Below are positions 50,769 to 59,164 of a DNA stretch of 64,000 bases, piece after piece. The stretch is from an uncultured Methanobrevibacter sp. (GTDB lineage Archaea; Methanobacteriota; Methanobacteria; Methanobacteriales; Methanobacteriaceae). Made by a program: the position numbers and the translations under genes. The DNA lies in the NCBI RefSeq assembly GCF_902770715.1, contig NZ_CACXTS010000005.1, positions 1 to 64,000 on the forward strand, given 5' to 3'. The stretch's first letter is position 1; each line of letters opens with the position of its first letter. Below the pieces are notes generated by a model. The model was not told the origin of the DNA, searched no databases, and worked only from the letters and a program-made list of their open reading frames with translations.

Positions 50769-51845
50769 ATTATACATCCGAGACCAAGTCCGATTGCCGC
50801 TACTCTTTACACATTAAGAGACATGAACGTTGATGTTATTGTTATGCATGGACCTACCGGTTGCTGTTTTAGAACAGCTAGGCTTTTAGAAGGCGATGGT
50901 GTACGTGTTGTAACCACCGGAATGTCTGAGAATGATTTTATATTGGGTGCAGGTGAAAAATTAGTTGAAACTTTAACTGAAGCTTATGAGCAATTCAAAC
51001 CAAAACTAATGGGTATTGCAGGCACTTGTGCAAGTATGATTATCGGTGAAGATTTAAAGGAAGCAATTGCAACTGCGGATTTGCCGTGCACAGTAATCCC
51101 TGTCGAATCTCATGGCGGATCAGGTGAAGGGGACAATACCGTTGGTGCGATAATGGTTTTAGATGCGGCAGTTGAATGTGGTGTCATTCCAAGAGAAGAG
51201 GCTGGCAGGCAGATTGAAATGCTTGAAAAGGCAACTGAAGTTGAAAAAACCCGTGGAATGGCGCAGGGAAAATATATTAAACCTAATTTCGGAGATTCAA
51301 AAGAATCTGTTGCAAAAACTGTAGTCAATGCATTAAAGGAGAATAAAAAAGTTGCTTTTGTTTTGAATGTTAAAAAGGAAACATCCTACTTATTTGCGGA
51401 CATTATTAATTTTGACTATAAGCAAATTAATCCGGATAATAAGCCGATTTTTGTAGCTAATTTGGATGAAAACATTGGACTTCCTAGAATCAGGCAACAT
51501 GCAGTAAATATTAAAGACCAATTGGGCATTGAACCTGATTTCATTACAGGTGGATTGGATGAATATCCTATTACTGCCAATAAAGCGGCAGAATACTTAA
51601 AAGATAAGGATTTGGATTTAATTGTAGTATTCGGTGTTCCTCATGCATTTCCAATTGAAGAGTTTGATGTGGAATCAGTGGCTGTAACTGATGGGCCTCG
51701 TCTTGTAGAGCCTCTTAGGGAATTGGGTTATACACATGTTGTTGCAGAGCTTGATGCACATTCAAAAACATTAGGAACCGATGAAATCGTATTTTCAGAC
51801 TTTGGTGGTATGATTAGATCAGCTATTGGATGGTTAGATGAATGA
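50769..51845 (+). CDS. cfbD: Ni-sirohydrochlorin a,c-diamide reductive cyclase, catalytic subunit
   Basis: About 358 residues, NifD/BchN-like. N-terminus [20 protein letters not shown], cysteines in [15 protein letters not shown] and [12 protein letters not shown] that would ligate a bridging [4Fe-4S], and [14 protein letters not shown]. With CfbC it makes the F430 precursor for methyl-coenzyme M reductase. The start is uncertain: ATT 50769 has a GGTGA site 5 nt upstream, while GTG 50760 overlaps that site. A TATA element at 50728-50741 could give a leaderless GTG start ([11 protein letters not shown]). First gene of cfbD-hisH-AIR synthase-like. Confidence 0.93.
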   Translation: MIHPRPSPIAATLYTLRDMNVDVIVMHGPTGCCFRTARLLEGDGVRVVTTGMSENDFILGAGEKLVETLTEAYEQFKPKLMGIAGTCASMIIGEDLKEAIATADLPCTVIPVESHGGSGEGDNTVGAIMVLDAAVECGVIPREEAGRQIEMLEKATEVEKTRGMAQGKYIKPNFGDSKESVAKTVVNALKENKKVAFVLNVKKETSYLFADIINFDYKQINPDNKPIFVANLDENIGLPRIRQHAVNIKDQLGIEPDFITGGLDEYPITANKAAEYLKDKDLDLIVVFGVPHAFPIEEFDVESVAVTDGPRLVEPLRELGYTHVVAELDAHSKTLGTDEIVFSDFGGMIRSAIGWLDE

Positions 51846-52438
51846 TAACGATTATAGATTATAAAAGCGGAAACTTGAAAAGCATTTCAAACGGATTTAA
51901 AAAAATTGGTGCTGATTATCAAATAACTGATGATAAGGAAGTCATTGCAGACAGTGATTTCTTAGTTTTGCCGGGTGTTGGAGCATTTGGCAGTGCAATG
52001 GAAAATTTGGAATCGTTTAAGGATATTATTTATGAGCATGTTAATGATAATAAGCCCTTCTTGGGAATTTGTCTTGGCCAACAGGTTTTAATGGATTCTA
52101 GCGATGAATCACCGGGTGCTGAGGGACTGGGCTTGTTTAAAGGACATGTCGAATTATTGCCTGAAGGCGTTAAAATTCCACATATGGGTTGGAATAAACT
52201 TGAAGTGGTTAATGATTCCCCTATTCTAGAAGGCATTGACGGGGAATACTTTTATTTTGTTCATTCTTATCATGTTGTCCCTGATAATGAAAATATTGTT
52301 GCAGGAAAATGTGATTACGGTGGTGATGTTGTCGCATCATTATCTCAAAACAATTTATTTGCAACACAATTTCATCCAGAAAAAAGCGGTAAGGCAGGAT
52401 TAAAAATCTTAAAAAATTTCACTAAATTGGAGATATAA
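51842..52438 (+). CDS. hisH: Imidazole glycerol phosphate synthase, glutaminase subunit
   Basis: 198 residues. Class I glutamine amidotransferase: [17 protein letters not shown], nucleophile in [13 protein letters not shown], substrate-specific HMGWNKLE, and HFHPEKSG-like [11 protein letters not shown] with the catalytic His and Glu. It supplies ammonia to HisF in histidine and AICAR synthesis. Overlaps the cfbD stop (ATGA). HisF is not in this window. Confidence 0.96.
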   Translation: MITIIDYKSGNLKSISNGFKKIGADYQITDDKEVIADSDFLVLPGVGAFGSAMENLESFKDIIYEHVNDNKPFLGICLGQQVLMDSSDESPGAEGLGLFKGHVELLPEGVKIPHMGWNKLEVVNDSPILEGIDGEYFYFVHSYHVVPDNENIVAGKCDYGGDVVASLSQNNLFATQFHPEKSGKAGLKILKNFTKLEI

Positions 52439-52440
52439 CT

Positions 52441-53805
52441 ATGGATATTGAGGGATTTGTAAGAGCTAGAATTGATGAAATGGATTATAATGATTTAGCA
52501 GATATTTTAGCTGTAAGAATTAGAGAATATAAAAAGATTTCAGAAGAAAACTCTCTTGAAATGGCTAAAGCAGTAATTGATGAAGTATCAACTACTTTAA
52601 AATTACAAGAAAGTGATGATGAATTTTTAAAAGAAATAGCAAGTGTCAATAAAGCTGATGTATTGATGGGCGAAATGGGTGTAGGTTCCCGTGGAGCAGG
52701 GGACTTTTTTGTTCATAGAAAAATAGCAGAAATCGTTTCCTCCACTAATACAGCGTCTTTAGTCAATCCATCCGAACAGGATGATGGGGGTGTTGTAAAG
52801 GCACCGGTTAAAAATGATGAAGTATATATTACAACCGCTGTTGACGGTATACATTCCAGATTAAGTGAATATCCATTTTTAGGCGGTTTTCACGTAACTC
52901 GTGCAACACTTAGAGATGTCTGTGTGATGGGAGCCGACCCTGTTGCAATTCTAAGCGATGTTCACCTTGCAGATGACGGTGATGTTGCTAAAATATTCGA
53001 TTTCACAGCAGGTGTTGCAGCAGTTTCCGAACTCGTGGATGTTCCAATTGTCGCAGGAAGTACCTTGCGTGTCGGTGGAGATATGGTTTTAGGTGACAGG
53101 TTCGTTTCCGCTGTTGGAAGCGTAGGGGTATCACCACATCCTCCAACTGCAAGGAAAGGCGCAACCGAAGGCGACATTATCCTTTTAACAGAAGGTTCAG
53201 GTGGAGGAACAATCACAACAACAGCTCTTTACAATGGTTTCTTTGATGTTGTTTGGGATACAATGAACGTAAACTTTGTTCAGGCATCACATGCATTATT
53301 TGAAGCAGATCTTGTCAAAGACATTCATGCAATGACAGATGTAACAAACGGAGGTCTTAGGGGAGATGCTCATGAAATATCCAACACTACCGGTGTTGGA
53401 TTGGAATTCTATGAAAAAGAAATCAGAAAGATGGTAGCTCCAAATGTCTTGAACATGCTTGAAACATTGAATATTGATCCGTTAGGTGTTTCAACAGACT
53501 CCTTGATGTTGATTGCACCTCCAGAAATTGTCGGAGACATTAAAAAGGCAGTTGGAAAATATGATGTTGCAATTTCTGAAATTGGTGAAGTTAACAATTC
53601 AGGAGAACCAATCTTAATTAAAGAGGATTCAACTGAAGAAAAATTAGTTCCTTTATTTAGAGAAGCTGCATATACCAAAATTAAAAAACTGGTTGGTGAA
53701 ACAACTCCTGAAGACTTTGAAGAAATGAAAGAAAAGGTTCAAAAAGCTTCAGATGCGGCAATTCGCAAAAAAGATAAAGTGATAAAACACATTCGTGCAA
53801 ATTAA
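52441..53805 (+). CDS. AIR synthase-related protein (PurM/SelD/ThiL superfamily)
   Basis: 454 residues. PurM-like N- and C-domains: DDGGVVKAPVKNDEVYITTAVDGIHSRL, DVCVMGADPVAILSDVHLAD, AGSTLRVGGDMVLGD and DVTNGGLRGDAHEIS. Several Asp and Gly residues suit ATP binding. The longer N-terminal helical domain (1-75) and the C-terminal tail are archaeal features. Function unknown; SelD, HypE and PurM are distinguished by residues I cannot verify here. It lies 2 nt after hisH in the cfbD operon. Confidence 0.85.
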   Translation: MDIEGFVRARIDEMDYNDLADILAVRIREYKKISEENSLEMAKAVIDEVSTTLKLQESDDEFLKEIASVNKADVLMGEMGVGSRGAGDFFVHRKIAEIVSSTNTASLVNPSEQDDGGVVKAPVKNDEVYITTAVDGIHSRLSEYPFLGGFHVTRATLRDVCVMGADPVAILSDVHLADDGDVAKIFDFTAGVAAVSELVDVPIVAGSTLRVGGDMVLGDRFVSAVGSVGVSPHPPTARKGATEGDIILLTEGSGGGTITTTALYNGFFDVVWDTMNVNFVQASHALFEADLVKDIHAMTDVTNGGLRGDAHEISNTTGVGLEFYEKEIRKMVAPNVLNMLETLNIDPLGVSTDSLMLIAPPEIVGDIKKAVGKYDVAISEIGEVNNSGEPILIKEDSTEEKLVPLFREAAYTKIKKLVGETTPEDFEEMKEKVQKASDAAIRKKDKVIKHIRAN

Positions 53806-53856
53806 CATTTGCACACTTTACTATTTTTTTAATACTTTAAAATCCTATTTTCATTC

Positions 53857-54294
53857 ATGTTAGATGAAAAAGGATATTTTTACATAATCGATGCAATTCT
53901 TGCAGTAATGTTGCTTTTAATGGTATTTTTAATTGTAAATGCAACAATTTCCATTCCAAGTCCTGATTACTCACATGATTCAAAAGACATTAGAATTGCT
54001 CAGGATACAATGGAAATACTGAGCGGAAAGGTGAATTTTGAAGATCAATCTTTTCTAGGCGAAATTTCAGAAATTTTAAAGGGCAATGAAAATTCAAAGG
54101 AATCCGTTCGTGAAGTTTCAAAGATTTGCAAGGACAAATTAAAATCATTCAACCTTAAAAATTATAGGTTCAGTGAAAATAATGTTTTGAAAGGTAAAGT
54201 TTTAGCATCATCCGGAGATTATTCCGAAGCTGGTGATGTTTCTGTTGCAACAAGGAATTATGGCGATTATTCGTATAGTCTTTCAACATGGTAA
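53857..54294 (+). CDS. Pilin-like single-pass protein
   Basis: 145 residues. The N-terminus DEKGYFYIIDAILAVMLLLMVFLIVN begins with a short charged segment followed by G-Y-F and a long hydrophobic helix, like a type IV prepilin cleaved after KG. The rest is a soluble domain of about 115 residues with a positively charged middle. No other pilus gene is close. It may be a class III signal-peptide surface protein. Possibly leaderless. Confidence 0.65.
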   Translation: MLDEKGYFYIIDAILAVMLLLMVFLIVNATISIPSPDYSHDSKDIRIAQDTMEILSGKVNFEDQSFLGEISEILKGNENSKESVREVSKICKDKLKSFNLKNYRFSENNVLKGKVLASSGDYSEAGDVSVATRNYGDYSYSLSTW

Positions 54295-54305
54295 TAATTA
54301 AATAC

Positions 54306-54320
54306 TATAAAAAATATAAT
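54306..54320 (+). promoter_or_regulatory. Probable TATA promoter of tRNA-Arg
   Basis: TATAAAAAATATAAT lies 26-40 nt before the tRNA start, normal for an archaeal promoter. Confidence 0.5.
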
Positions 54321-54345
54321 TTATGTTGTTATCTTATTTTGTTTA

Positions 54346-54419
54346 GCCCTGGTGGTGTAGTTTGGATAACACATGGGACTGCGGATCCCATTCCCCGGGT
54401 TCAAATCCCGGCCAGGGCA
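54346..54419 (+). tRNA. tRNA-Arg (anticodon GCG)
   Basis: Acceptor GCCCTGG/CCAGGGC with discriminator A at 54419. The anticodon arm TGGGA-CTGCGGA-TCCCA gives anticodon GCG (Arg, CGC/CGU). The T-arm is CGGGTTCAAATCCCG. No CCA and no intron. The ATG of truD is only 20 nt after the tRNA. Confidence 0.95.
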
Positions 54420-54439
54420 TTATATTTTCCGTGATTATT

Positions 54440-55696
54440 ATGTTAAATGCTAATACTTATGTTACAGCTCAAGAAGGTATTGGTGGAACCATTAGAAACC
54501 AATATGAAGACTTTTATGTTGAAGAAATTCCCGAAGTAATTCCAGAAGGCGAAGGCCCTAACGTTTATGTCTGGATTGAAAAATTAGGAAGAACCACATT
54601 GGATGTTGTCTTGGACATTGCCCGTGATTTACATATTTCCAGAAAAAGAATGGGCTTTGCAGGGATGAAAGATAAAAAGGCTATTACTCGCCAATGGATT
54701 TGCATAGCCAATATGGATTCCGAAGAACAGTTAAGGCAAGTCGAAAACTTGGATATTTATAAAACTGATTTTTTAAAGGTTGGTCGTGGAAGAAAAAAAC
54801 TTAGAATGGGTCAATTAAAAGGAAACAAGTTCAGAATTCTTATTAAGGATTTAGATGATATTGAAAAAAGTGCAGATGTTGCAAATGACGTCTTAAAGGA
54901 ACTTGAAGTTACAGGTGTTCCTAATTATTTCGGTTGGCAGAGATTCGGTAAACCTAGAACAATCACTCATCTGGTGGGTGAGGCGCTAGTCGAAAATGAC
55001 CTAGAAAAAGCAGTCAATACTTACATTGGCAATCCTCAAAGTGATGAAGGGGAGGAAAATCAAAGGGCAAGGCAGGCATATGATGATGGAAACCTCGAAG
55101 AATCCCTTGAATTGATGGGCAAAAGCATGCGTTATGAGAAAATGATGGTAAAGGAATTAATAAGGGATTCAAAAAGAGGCGAATTAACTGATAAATCCTA
55201 CATGAATGCATTGCATGCACTTCCAAAGCCACTTCAAAGAATGTTTGTCCATGCTTATCAATCTTATTTGTTTAACGAAGCCGTAAGTAAAAGAGTAGAC
55301 ATGGGAATCAACAAATATGTTGAAGGTGACATTGTCATTGACTCAGAAGAGCATATTGTTCGTGATAAATCCCCTGAAGAAATTCAGGAATTGATAGATA
55401 ACTTCGAAGCCAGTCCAACATGTCCTCTGTTTGGTACTAAAGTTCCATTTGCCGGTGGCGAAGTTGGAGAAATGGAGGAGAATATTTTAAAAAGCTATGG
55501 GATTACAAAGGCGGATTTTGAAGTTCCGAAAATGCCTCGCTTAGGAAGCCACGGTCTTAGAAGGTCTATGAGATTCCAAGTGTGGGATGCATCCGCAACT
55601 CCTACTGATGATGGAGTGATGTGTGAATTTTCAATAAATAAGGGATCTTATGCTACTGCTGTTTTAAGAGAAGTGATGAAAAAGGATGTTGTTTAA
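54440..55696 (+). CDS. truD: tRNA pseudouridine synthase D
   Basis: About 418 residues. Catalytic region GFAGMKDKKAITRQWICI with the active Asp in MKDK, then GVPNYFGWQRFGKPR and the C-terminal HGLRRSMRF. It makes pseudouridine at position 13 of tRNAs. The start is ATG 54440, preceded by GTGATTATT in the 20-nt gap after the tRNA; the longer frame opens inside the tRNA gene and is rejected. Same strand as tRNA-Arg, so a tRNA-mRNA transcript is likely. Confidence 0.96.
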   Translation: MLNANTYVTAQEGIGGTIRNQYEDFYVEEIPEVIPEGEGPNVYVWIEKLGRTTLDVVLDIARDLHISRKRMGFAGMKDKKAITRQWICIANMDSEEQLRQVENLDIYKTDFLKVGRGRKKLRMGQLKGNKFRILIKDLDDIEKSADVANDVLKELEVTGVPNYFGWQRFGKPRTITHLVGEALVENDLEKAVNTYIGNPQSDEGEENQRARQAYDDGNLEESLELMGKSMRYEKMMVKELIRDSKRGELTDKSYMNALHALPKPLQRMFVHAYQSYLFNEAVSKRVDMGINKYVEGDIVIDSEEHIVRDKSPEEIQELIDNFEASPTCPLFGTKVPFAGGEVGEMEENILKSYGITKADFEVPKMPRLGSHGLRRSMRFQVWDASATPTDDGVMCEFSINKGSYATAVLREVMKKDVV

Positions 55697-55737
55697 CTTT
55701 TTATATTGTGAATTATAAATGTGAATATGGTGTTAAT

Positions 55738-56643
55738 ATGGTGTTTTGTCCTGAATGTGGAAAAGAAGTAAAAGATGCAAAATTCTGTTCAAATTGTGGT
55801 TCACTTCTTCCAAAGGTTGATGAACCTGTTGAAGCTCCTGCTGTGGAAGAACCTATTGAAGAAGTAGTTCCGGAAGTTGAGGCTGTGGAAGAACCTGTTG
55901 AAGAAGTTGCTCCTGAAGTTGAGGCTGAAGAGGCTGTTGATGTTCCTTCTGAGGAGGAATCTGTTGAAGAAGTAGTTCCGGAAGTTGAAGCTGATGGTCC
56001 TGTTGATGTTCCTGTTGAAGAGGGATCTGTTGAAGATGTGGCTCAGGATGAAGCCGAAGAGGAAGTTACTGAAGTTACTGCCGAAGAAGAACAAAAAGAA
56101 GTTATTAGTGAAGATTCAGTTGATGAACCTGCAGAAGAGGAGGTCATTGATACTCCTGCGGAAGAGGAAGCTGCAGAAGACACAGTTGATGTTAATGTTT
56201 CCAAAAATACCAAATTCTGTTCTAATTGTGGAACAGAAGTTGCTATCGAAACAGTTTTTTGTCCTCAATGCGGATTTAGATTAATTGGTGAAGAAAAGCC
56301 ACAGACTAAATTCTGCCAAAATTGCGGTAAAAAAATTGACATTAACGCTGAAATTTGTCCTCATTGTGGCGTTAGAGTAGCTCATGTTGCTGCTTATCAA
56401 GAGAAAAATGCGCTCTTGGCTGCTATCTTAAGCTTTTTATTCCCTGGTTTAGGCCACATATACCTTGGATTGAATAAAAAAGGAATTTCATTTATTATTG
56501 CTTATATTGTTTCAGCAATTCTTATTCTGTTGTTTGTTGGTATCGTTTTATGTATAATAGTCTGGCTTTGGGCTTTAATAGACTCCATTAAATCAGCAGA
56601 GGCTCTTAACAGAGGGGAATTCGTTGAAGATAAATTATTCTAA
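55738..56643 (+). CDS. Zinc-ribbon and TM2-domain protein with an acidic repeat linker
   Basis: About 301 residues. An N-terminal zinc ribbon (CPECGKEVKDAKFCSNCGSL) is followed by about 120 residues of Glu/Val/Pro/Asp repeats (variants of EEVVPEVEA and EEPVEEV). Two more zinc ribbons (FCSNCGTEV...CPQCG, and FCQNCGKKI...CPHCG) come next. The C-terminal TM2-like domain has two helices with the FPGLGHIYLGLNKKG turn. The function is unknown; it looks like a membrane anchor with a long charged spacer. ATG 55738 follows GGTGTTAAT. Confidence 0.85.
   Translation: MVFCPECGKEVKDAKFCSNCGSLLPKVDEPVEAPAVEEPIEEVVPEVEAVEEPVEEVAPEVEAEEAVDVPSEEESVEEVVPEVEADGPVDVPVEEGSVEDVAQDEAEEEVTEVTAEEEQKEVISEDSVDEPAEEEVIDTPAEEEAAEDTVDVNVSKNTKFCSNCGTEVAIETVFCPQCGFRLIGEEKPQTKFCQNCGKKIDINAEICPHCGVRVAHVAAYQEKNALLAAILSFLFPGLGHIYLGLNKKGISFIIAYIVSAILILLFVGIVLCIIVWLWALIDSIKSAEALNRGEFVEDKLF
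55840..56010 (+). repeat. Degenerate coding repeats of the acidic linker
   Basis: GTTCCGGAAGTTGA recurs at about 55867 and 55975, with further variants between, encoding EEVxPEVEA units. The repeats are in frame and explain the length of the linker; copy number may vary between strains. Confidence 0.5.
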
Positions 56644-56661
56644 TTTCACTATGGTGATTTG

Positions 56662-57051
56662 ATGATTGAATGTAGAAATATTGCAAAAGGAAAAGGAAAA
56701 GGAGAGTTAATTGTTTCATCTGAACCGATTAGCTTCTTAGGGGGAGTTAATCCGGATACTGGTGTAATAATTGATCCTAATCATGAATTAAAAGGAGAAT
56801 GCATTAAAGATAAAGTTTTATTTATTCCAGGCGGTAAAGGTTCAACTGTCGGGTCTTATGTTATTTTTCAGATGATGAAGAATAATACTGCTCCTAAAGC
56901 TATAATCTGTCTTAATGCAGAACCAATTATAGCGACTGGCGCTATAATGTCAGATATTCCGATGGTTGATTCACCTGCTGAAACTAAAGATTTGGTCACT
57001 GGAACTTTAGTGGAAGTTGACGGTGATAACGGAACAATTGAAATATTGTAG
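56662..57051 (+). CDS. Phosphomevalonate dehydratase small subunit (aconitase X swivelling domain, DUF126)
   Basis: About 130 residues. DUF126 motifs: [57 protein letters not shown] and [20 protein letters not shown]. Together with the large subunit at 8605 it forms the enzyme making trans-anhydromevalonate 5-phosphate. The start is ATG 56662, 4 nt after GGTGA. It is followed by an amidohydrolase in the same operon. Confidence 0.9.
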   Translation: MIECRNIAKGKGKGELIVSSEPISFLGGVNPDTGVIIDPNHELKGECIKDKVLFIPGGKGSTVGSYVIFQMMKNNTAPKAIICLNAEPIIATGAIMSDIPMVDSPAETKDLVTGTLVEVDGDNGTIEIL

Positions 57052-57059
57052 GTGTTAAT

Positions 57060-58274
57060 ATGCAAACTCTAATTGAAAATGTAAACGTTATCAACCCGGG
57101 AGAAGATTTAAAAACTCATCAGAATGTATTGATTGAAGGCAATTTGATCAAGGAAATTTCATCAGATAAAATAGGCACTAAATCTGATGTTAATGTAGTT
57201 GATGGGGAAGATAACTATTTGCTTCCGGGGTTCATTGATTGTCACACACATATTTTTGCTAAGGGTTTCCACAAGGAGGAGAATATGGCAAATCCATTGG
57301 GAATTCATTTTTACAATGCGGTTCCTCACTCTTTACAAACAATCAATGCGGGCATTACAACAATTAGGGATTGCGGTTCAGCGGATTTAAGCTTTAAATT
57401 GGCTCAACAAAGAGGGCTTTTCATAGCTCCAAAAGTACACTTGTCAATCACTCCGCTGGTAATGACTGGTGGGCATTTTGATTTGCTTCTGCCTTCTGGA
57501 TGGGATATGGAAATAATGTATCCTGGTTTTCCGAAAGGAAGATGCGACGGCATAGAAGAAGTTTTGAAAAAGACCCGTGAAGTTAAAAGAGCCGGCGCTG
57601 ATTTTATTAAAGTCATGTGCAGCGGTGGGGTTTTAACTACAAATACATCACCTGAATTTGCACAATTTAACAAAAAAGAACTTAAGACCATAGTATGCGA
57701 AGCCAATGCAAATGACATGAAAGTTTCAGCTCATTGCCATAGTTTGAATGGAATGAACAATTGCATAGATGCCGGATTTAGCTCAATTGAACATGGAACA
57801 TTCATTGATAAAAAAACAGCATGCAAAATGGTTAAAAAGAATGTTAGTTTGGTTCCGACACTTTTGGTTCATCAATTTTTGTACAAAAGTGGGTTTCCGG
57901 CATGGGACAATTATGCTGATGAAAAAACAGCCAAATTAAAGGAAATAGTTAAAGTTCACAAGGAAAACATTTCAGTCGCTTATGAGGAGGGTGTTAATAT
58001 CTTAATGGGAACGGACAGTGGTGTCATTCCTCATGGACACAATTTGGAGGAATTGGTCCATCTAACAGATATTGGAATGAGTGAAGATGAGGCAATAGCT
58101 AGTGGAACTGTAAAAGCAGCCGAATTTATTGGACACAATAACTTGGGATTGGTAAAAGAAAACTACATTGCCGATTTGATTTTGGTCAACTCTAATCCTT
58201 TAGAGGATATTTCTATTTTAAGCGATAATGGTAATGTTTTGAAAGTTATGCAAGATGGAAAGATTGTGAAATGA
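57060..58274 (+). CDS. Metal-dependent amidohydrolase
   Basis: 404 residues. Amidohydrolase motifs: FIDCHTHIF (metal His pair), FIKVMCSGGVL (with the usual Lys), SAHCHSLNG, SIEHGTFID and MGTDSGVIPHGHN. The type is imidazolonepropionase/prolidase-like hydrolases acting on cyclic amides or dipeptides. No substrate can be deduced. It follows the DUF126 gene by 8 nt and its end overlaps the nitroreductase gene (4 nt). Confidence 0.88.
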   Translation: MQTLIENVNVINPGEDLKTHQNVLIEGNLIKEISSDKIGTKSDVNVVDGEDNYLLPGFIDCHTHIFAKGFHKEENMANPLGIHFYNAVPHSLQTINAGITTIRDCGSADLSFKLAQQRGLFIAPKVHLSITPLVMTGGHFDLLLPSGWDMEIMYPGFPKGRCDGIEEVLKKTREVKRAGADFIKVMCSGGVLTTNTSPEFAQFNKKELKTIVCEANANDMKVSAHCHSLNGMNNCIDAGFSSIEHGTFIDKKTACKMVKKNVSLVPTLLVHQFLYKSGFPAWDNYADEKTAKLKEIVKVHKENISVAYEEGVNILMGTDSGVIPHGHNLEELVHLTDIGMSEDEAIASGTVKAAEFIGHNNLGLVKENYIADLILVNSNPLEDISILSDNGNVLKVMQDGKIVK

Positions 58275-59062
58275 AATTAATCATTGATGAAGAATTGTGC
58301 ACTGCTTGTAAACAATGCATGCAGGTTTGCATTCGTGATAATATTGTTGTTGAAGATTTTGCTATCGAAACAGGCAGCAACTGTTTTGAATGTGGTCATT
58401 GTATGGCAATATGTAAATCCGGCGCAATTACTCTAAAATCATATGAAGGTAAAGAGGACAGGATTGTTGACTATAATCCTCGTGAACTTCCCTTGGAGTA
58501 TGATGATTTGCTTCAATTTTTAAAACAAAGAAGATCAATGCGTTGGTTTAAAAACAAAAAGATTGATAAGGAGACTTTCGAAAAATTATTTGAAGGAGCT
58601 TATTATTCTCCGTCCGCACAAAACGAACAGGATGTCGAATTTGTTGTTTTGGATGAAAAGCTTGATGAGTTCATGGAACTTGTCTATGATATCATTAAAG
58701 TTCAGGAAGATGAATTTTTTAGAATTAAGGAATTTGGAGAATATTTAAGAGATAATTCTACAAAAGATTTCCATCCATTGCTATGGGAAGGAAAACAACT
58801 TATTTTAACCTTTTCAACCGATAAGACAAGTGCAGTCATAGCAAATACTCGTTTAGAACTCCTTGCTTATTCATTGGGTCTTGGAGGATTTTATTCTCTG
58901 TTCATATTGAAGGCTGACGAAATAGATCATGACAGATTGATGGAATTTTTCCAGGATATTGATAAAGACAAGCATATGTATTCTACTTTTATCATTGGCT
59001 ATCCTAAAAAGAGATTTAGGAGAACTATTCCTCATAAGGACATTAAAGTTAATTATTATTAA
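58271..59062 (+). CDS. Nitroreductase fused to a 2[4Fe-4S] ferredoxin domain
   Basis: 263 residues. Two ferredoxin motifs CTACKQCMQVC and CFECGHCMAIC occupy the first 55 residues. The rest is a nitroreductase-like FMN domain (RRSMRWFKNKKID, YYSPSAQNEQDVEFVV, GLGGFYSL). Substrate unknown; likely reduces an electron-poor compound with electrons from ferredoxin. Overlaps the amidohydrolase stop (ATGA). Confidence 0.9.
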   Translation: MKLIIDEELCTACKQCMQVCIRDNIVVEDFAIETGSNCFECGHCMAICKSGAITLKSYEGKEDRIVDYNPRELPLEYDDLLQFLKQRRSMRWFKNKKIDKETFEKLFEGAYYSPSAQNEQDVEFVVLDEKLDEFMELVYDIIKVQEDEFFRIKEFGEYLRDNSTKDFHPLLWEGKQLILTFSTDKTSAVIANTRLELLAYSLGLGGFYSLFILKADEIDHDRLMEFFQDIDKDKHMYSTFIIGYPKKRFRRTIPHKDIKVNYY

Positions 59063-59164
59063 CTTCTTTTTTTCATTTTTTACAAATTAATTTAGTGTAA
59101 CCTAAACTTTTATAATATCCAAAAGCAATATTTAGTTTTATATTATAGAAATGGTTGTGATAGT

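Noticed and set aside
54362..54439. TruD start inside the tRNA-Arg gene
   Set aside because: It would translate the tRNA; the ATG at 54440 has its own ribosome-binding site and gives the family N-terminus.
55801..56094. Minus-strand frame rich in Asn, Phe and Arg opposite the zinc-ribbon gene
   Set aside because: A shadow of the GAA/GTT repeats of the acidic linker.
55840..56100. Possible CRISPR-like or tandem repeat array
   Set aside because: The repeats are degenerate, in frame and without spacers of uniform length, so they encode a protein linker.
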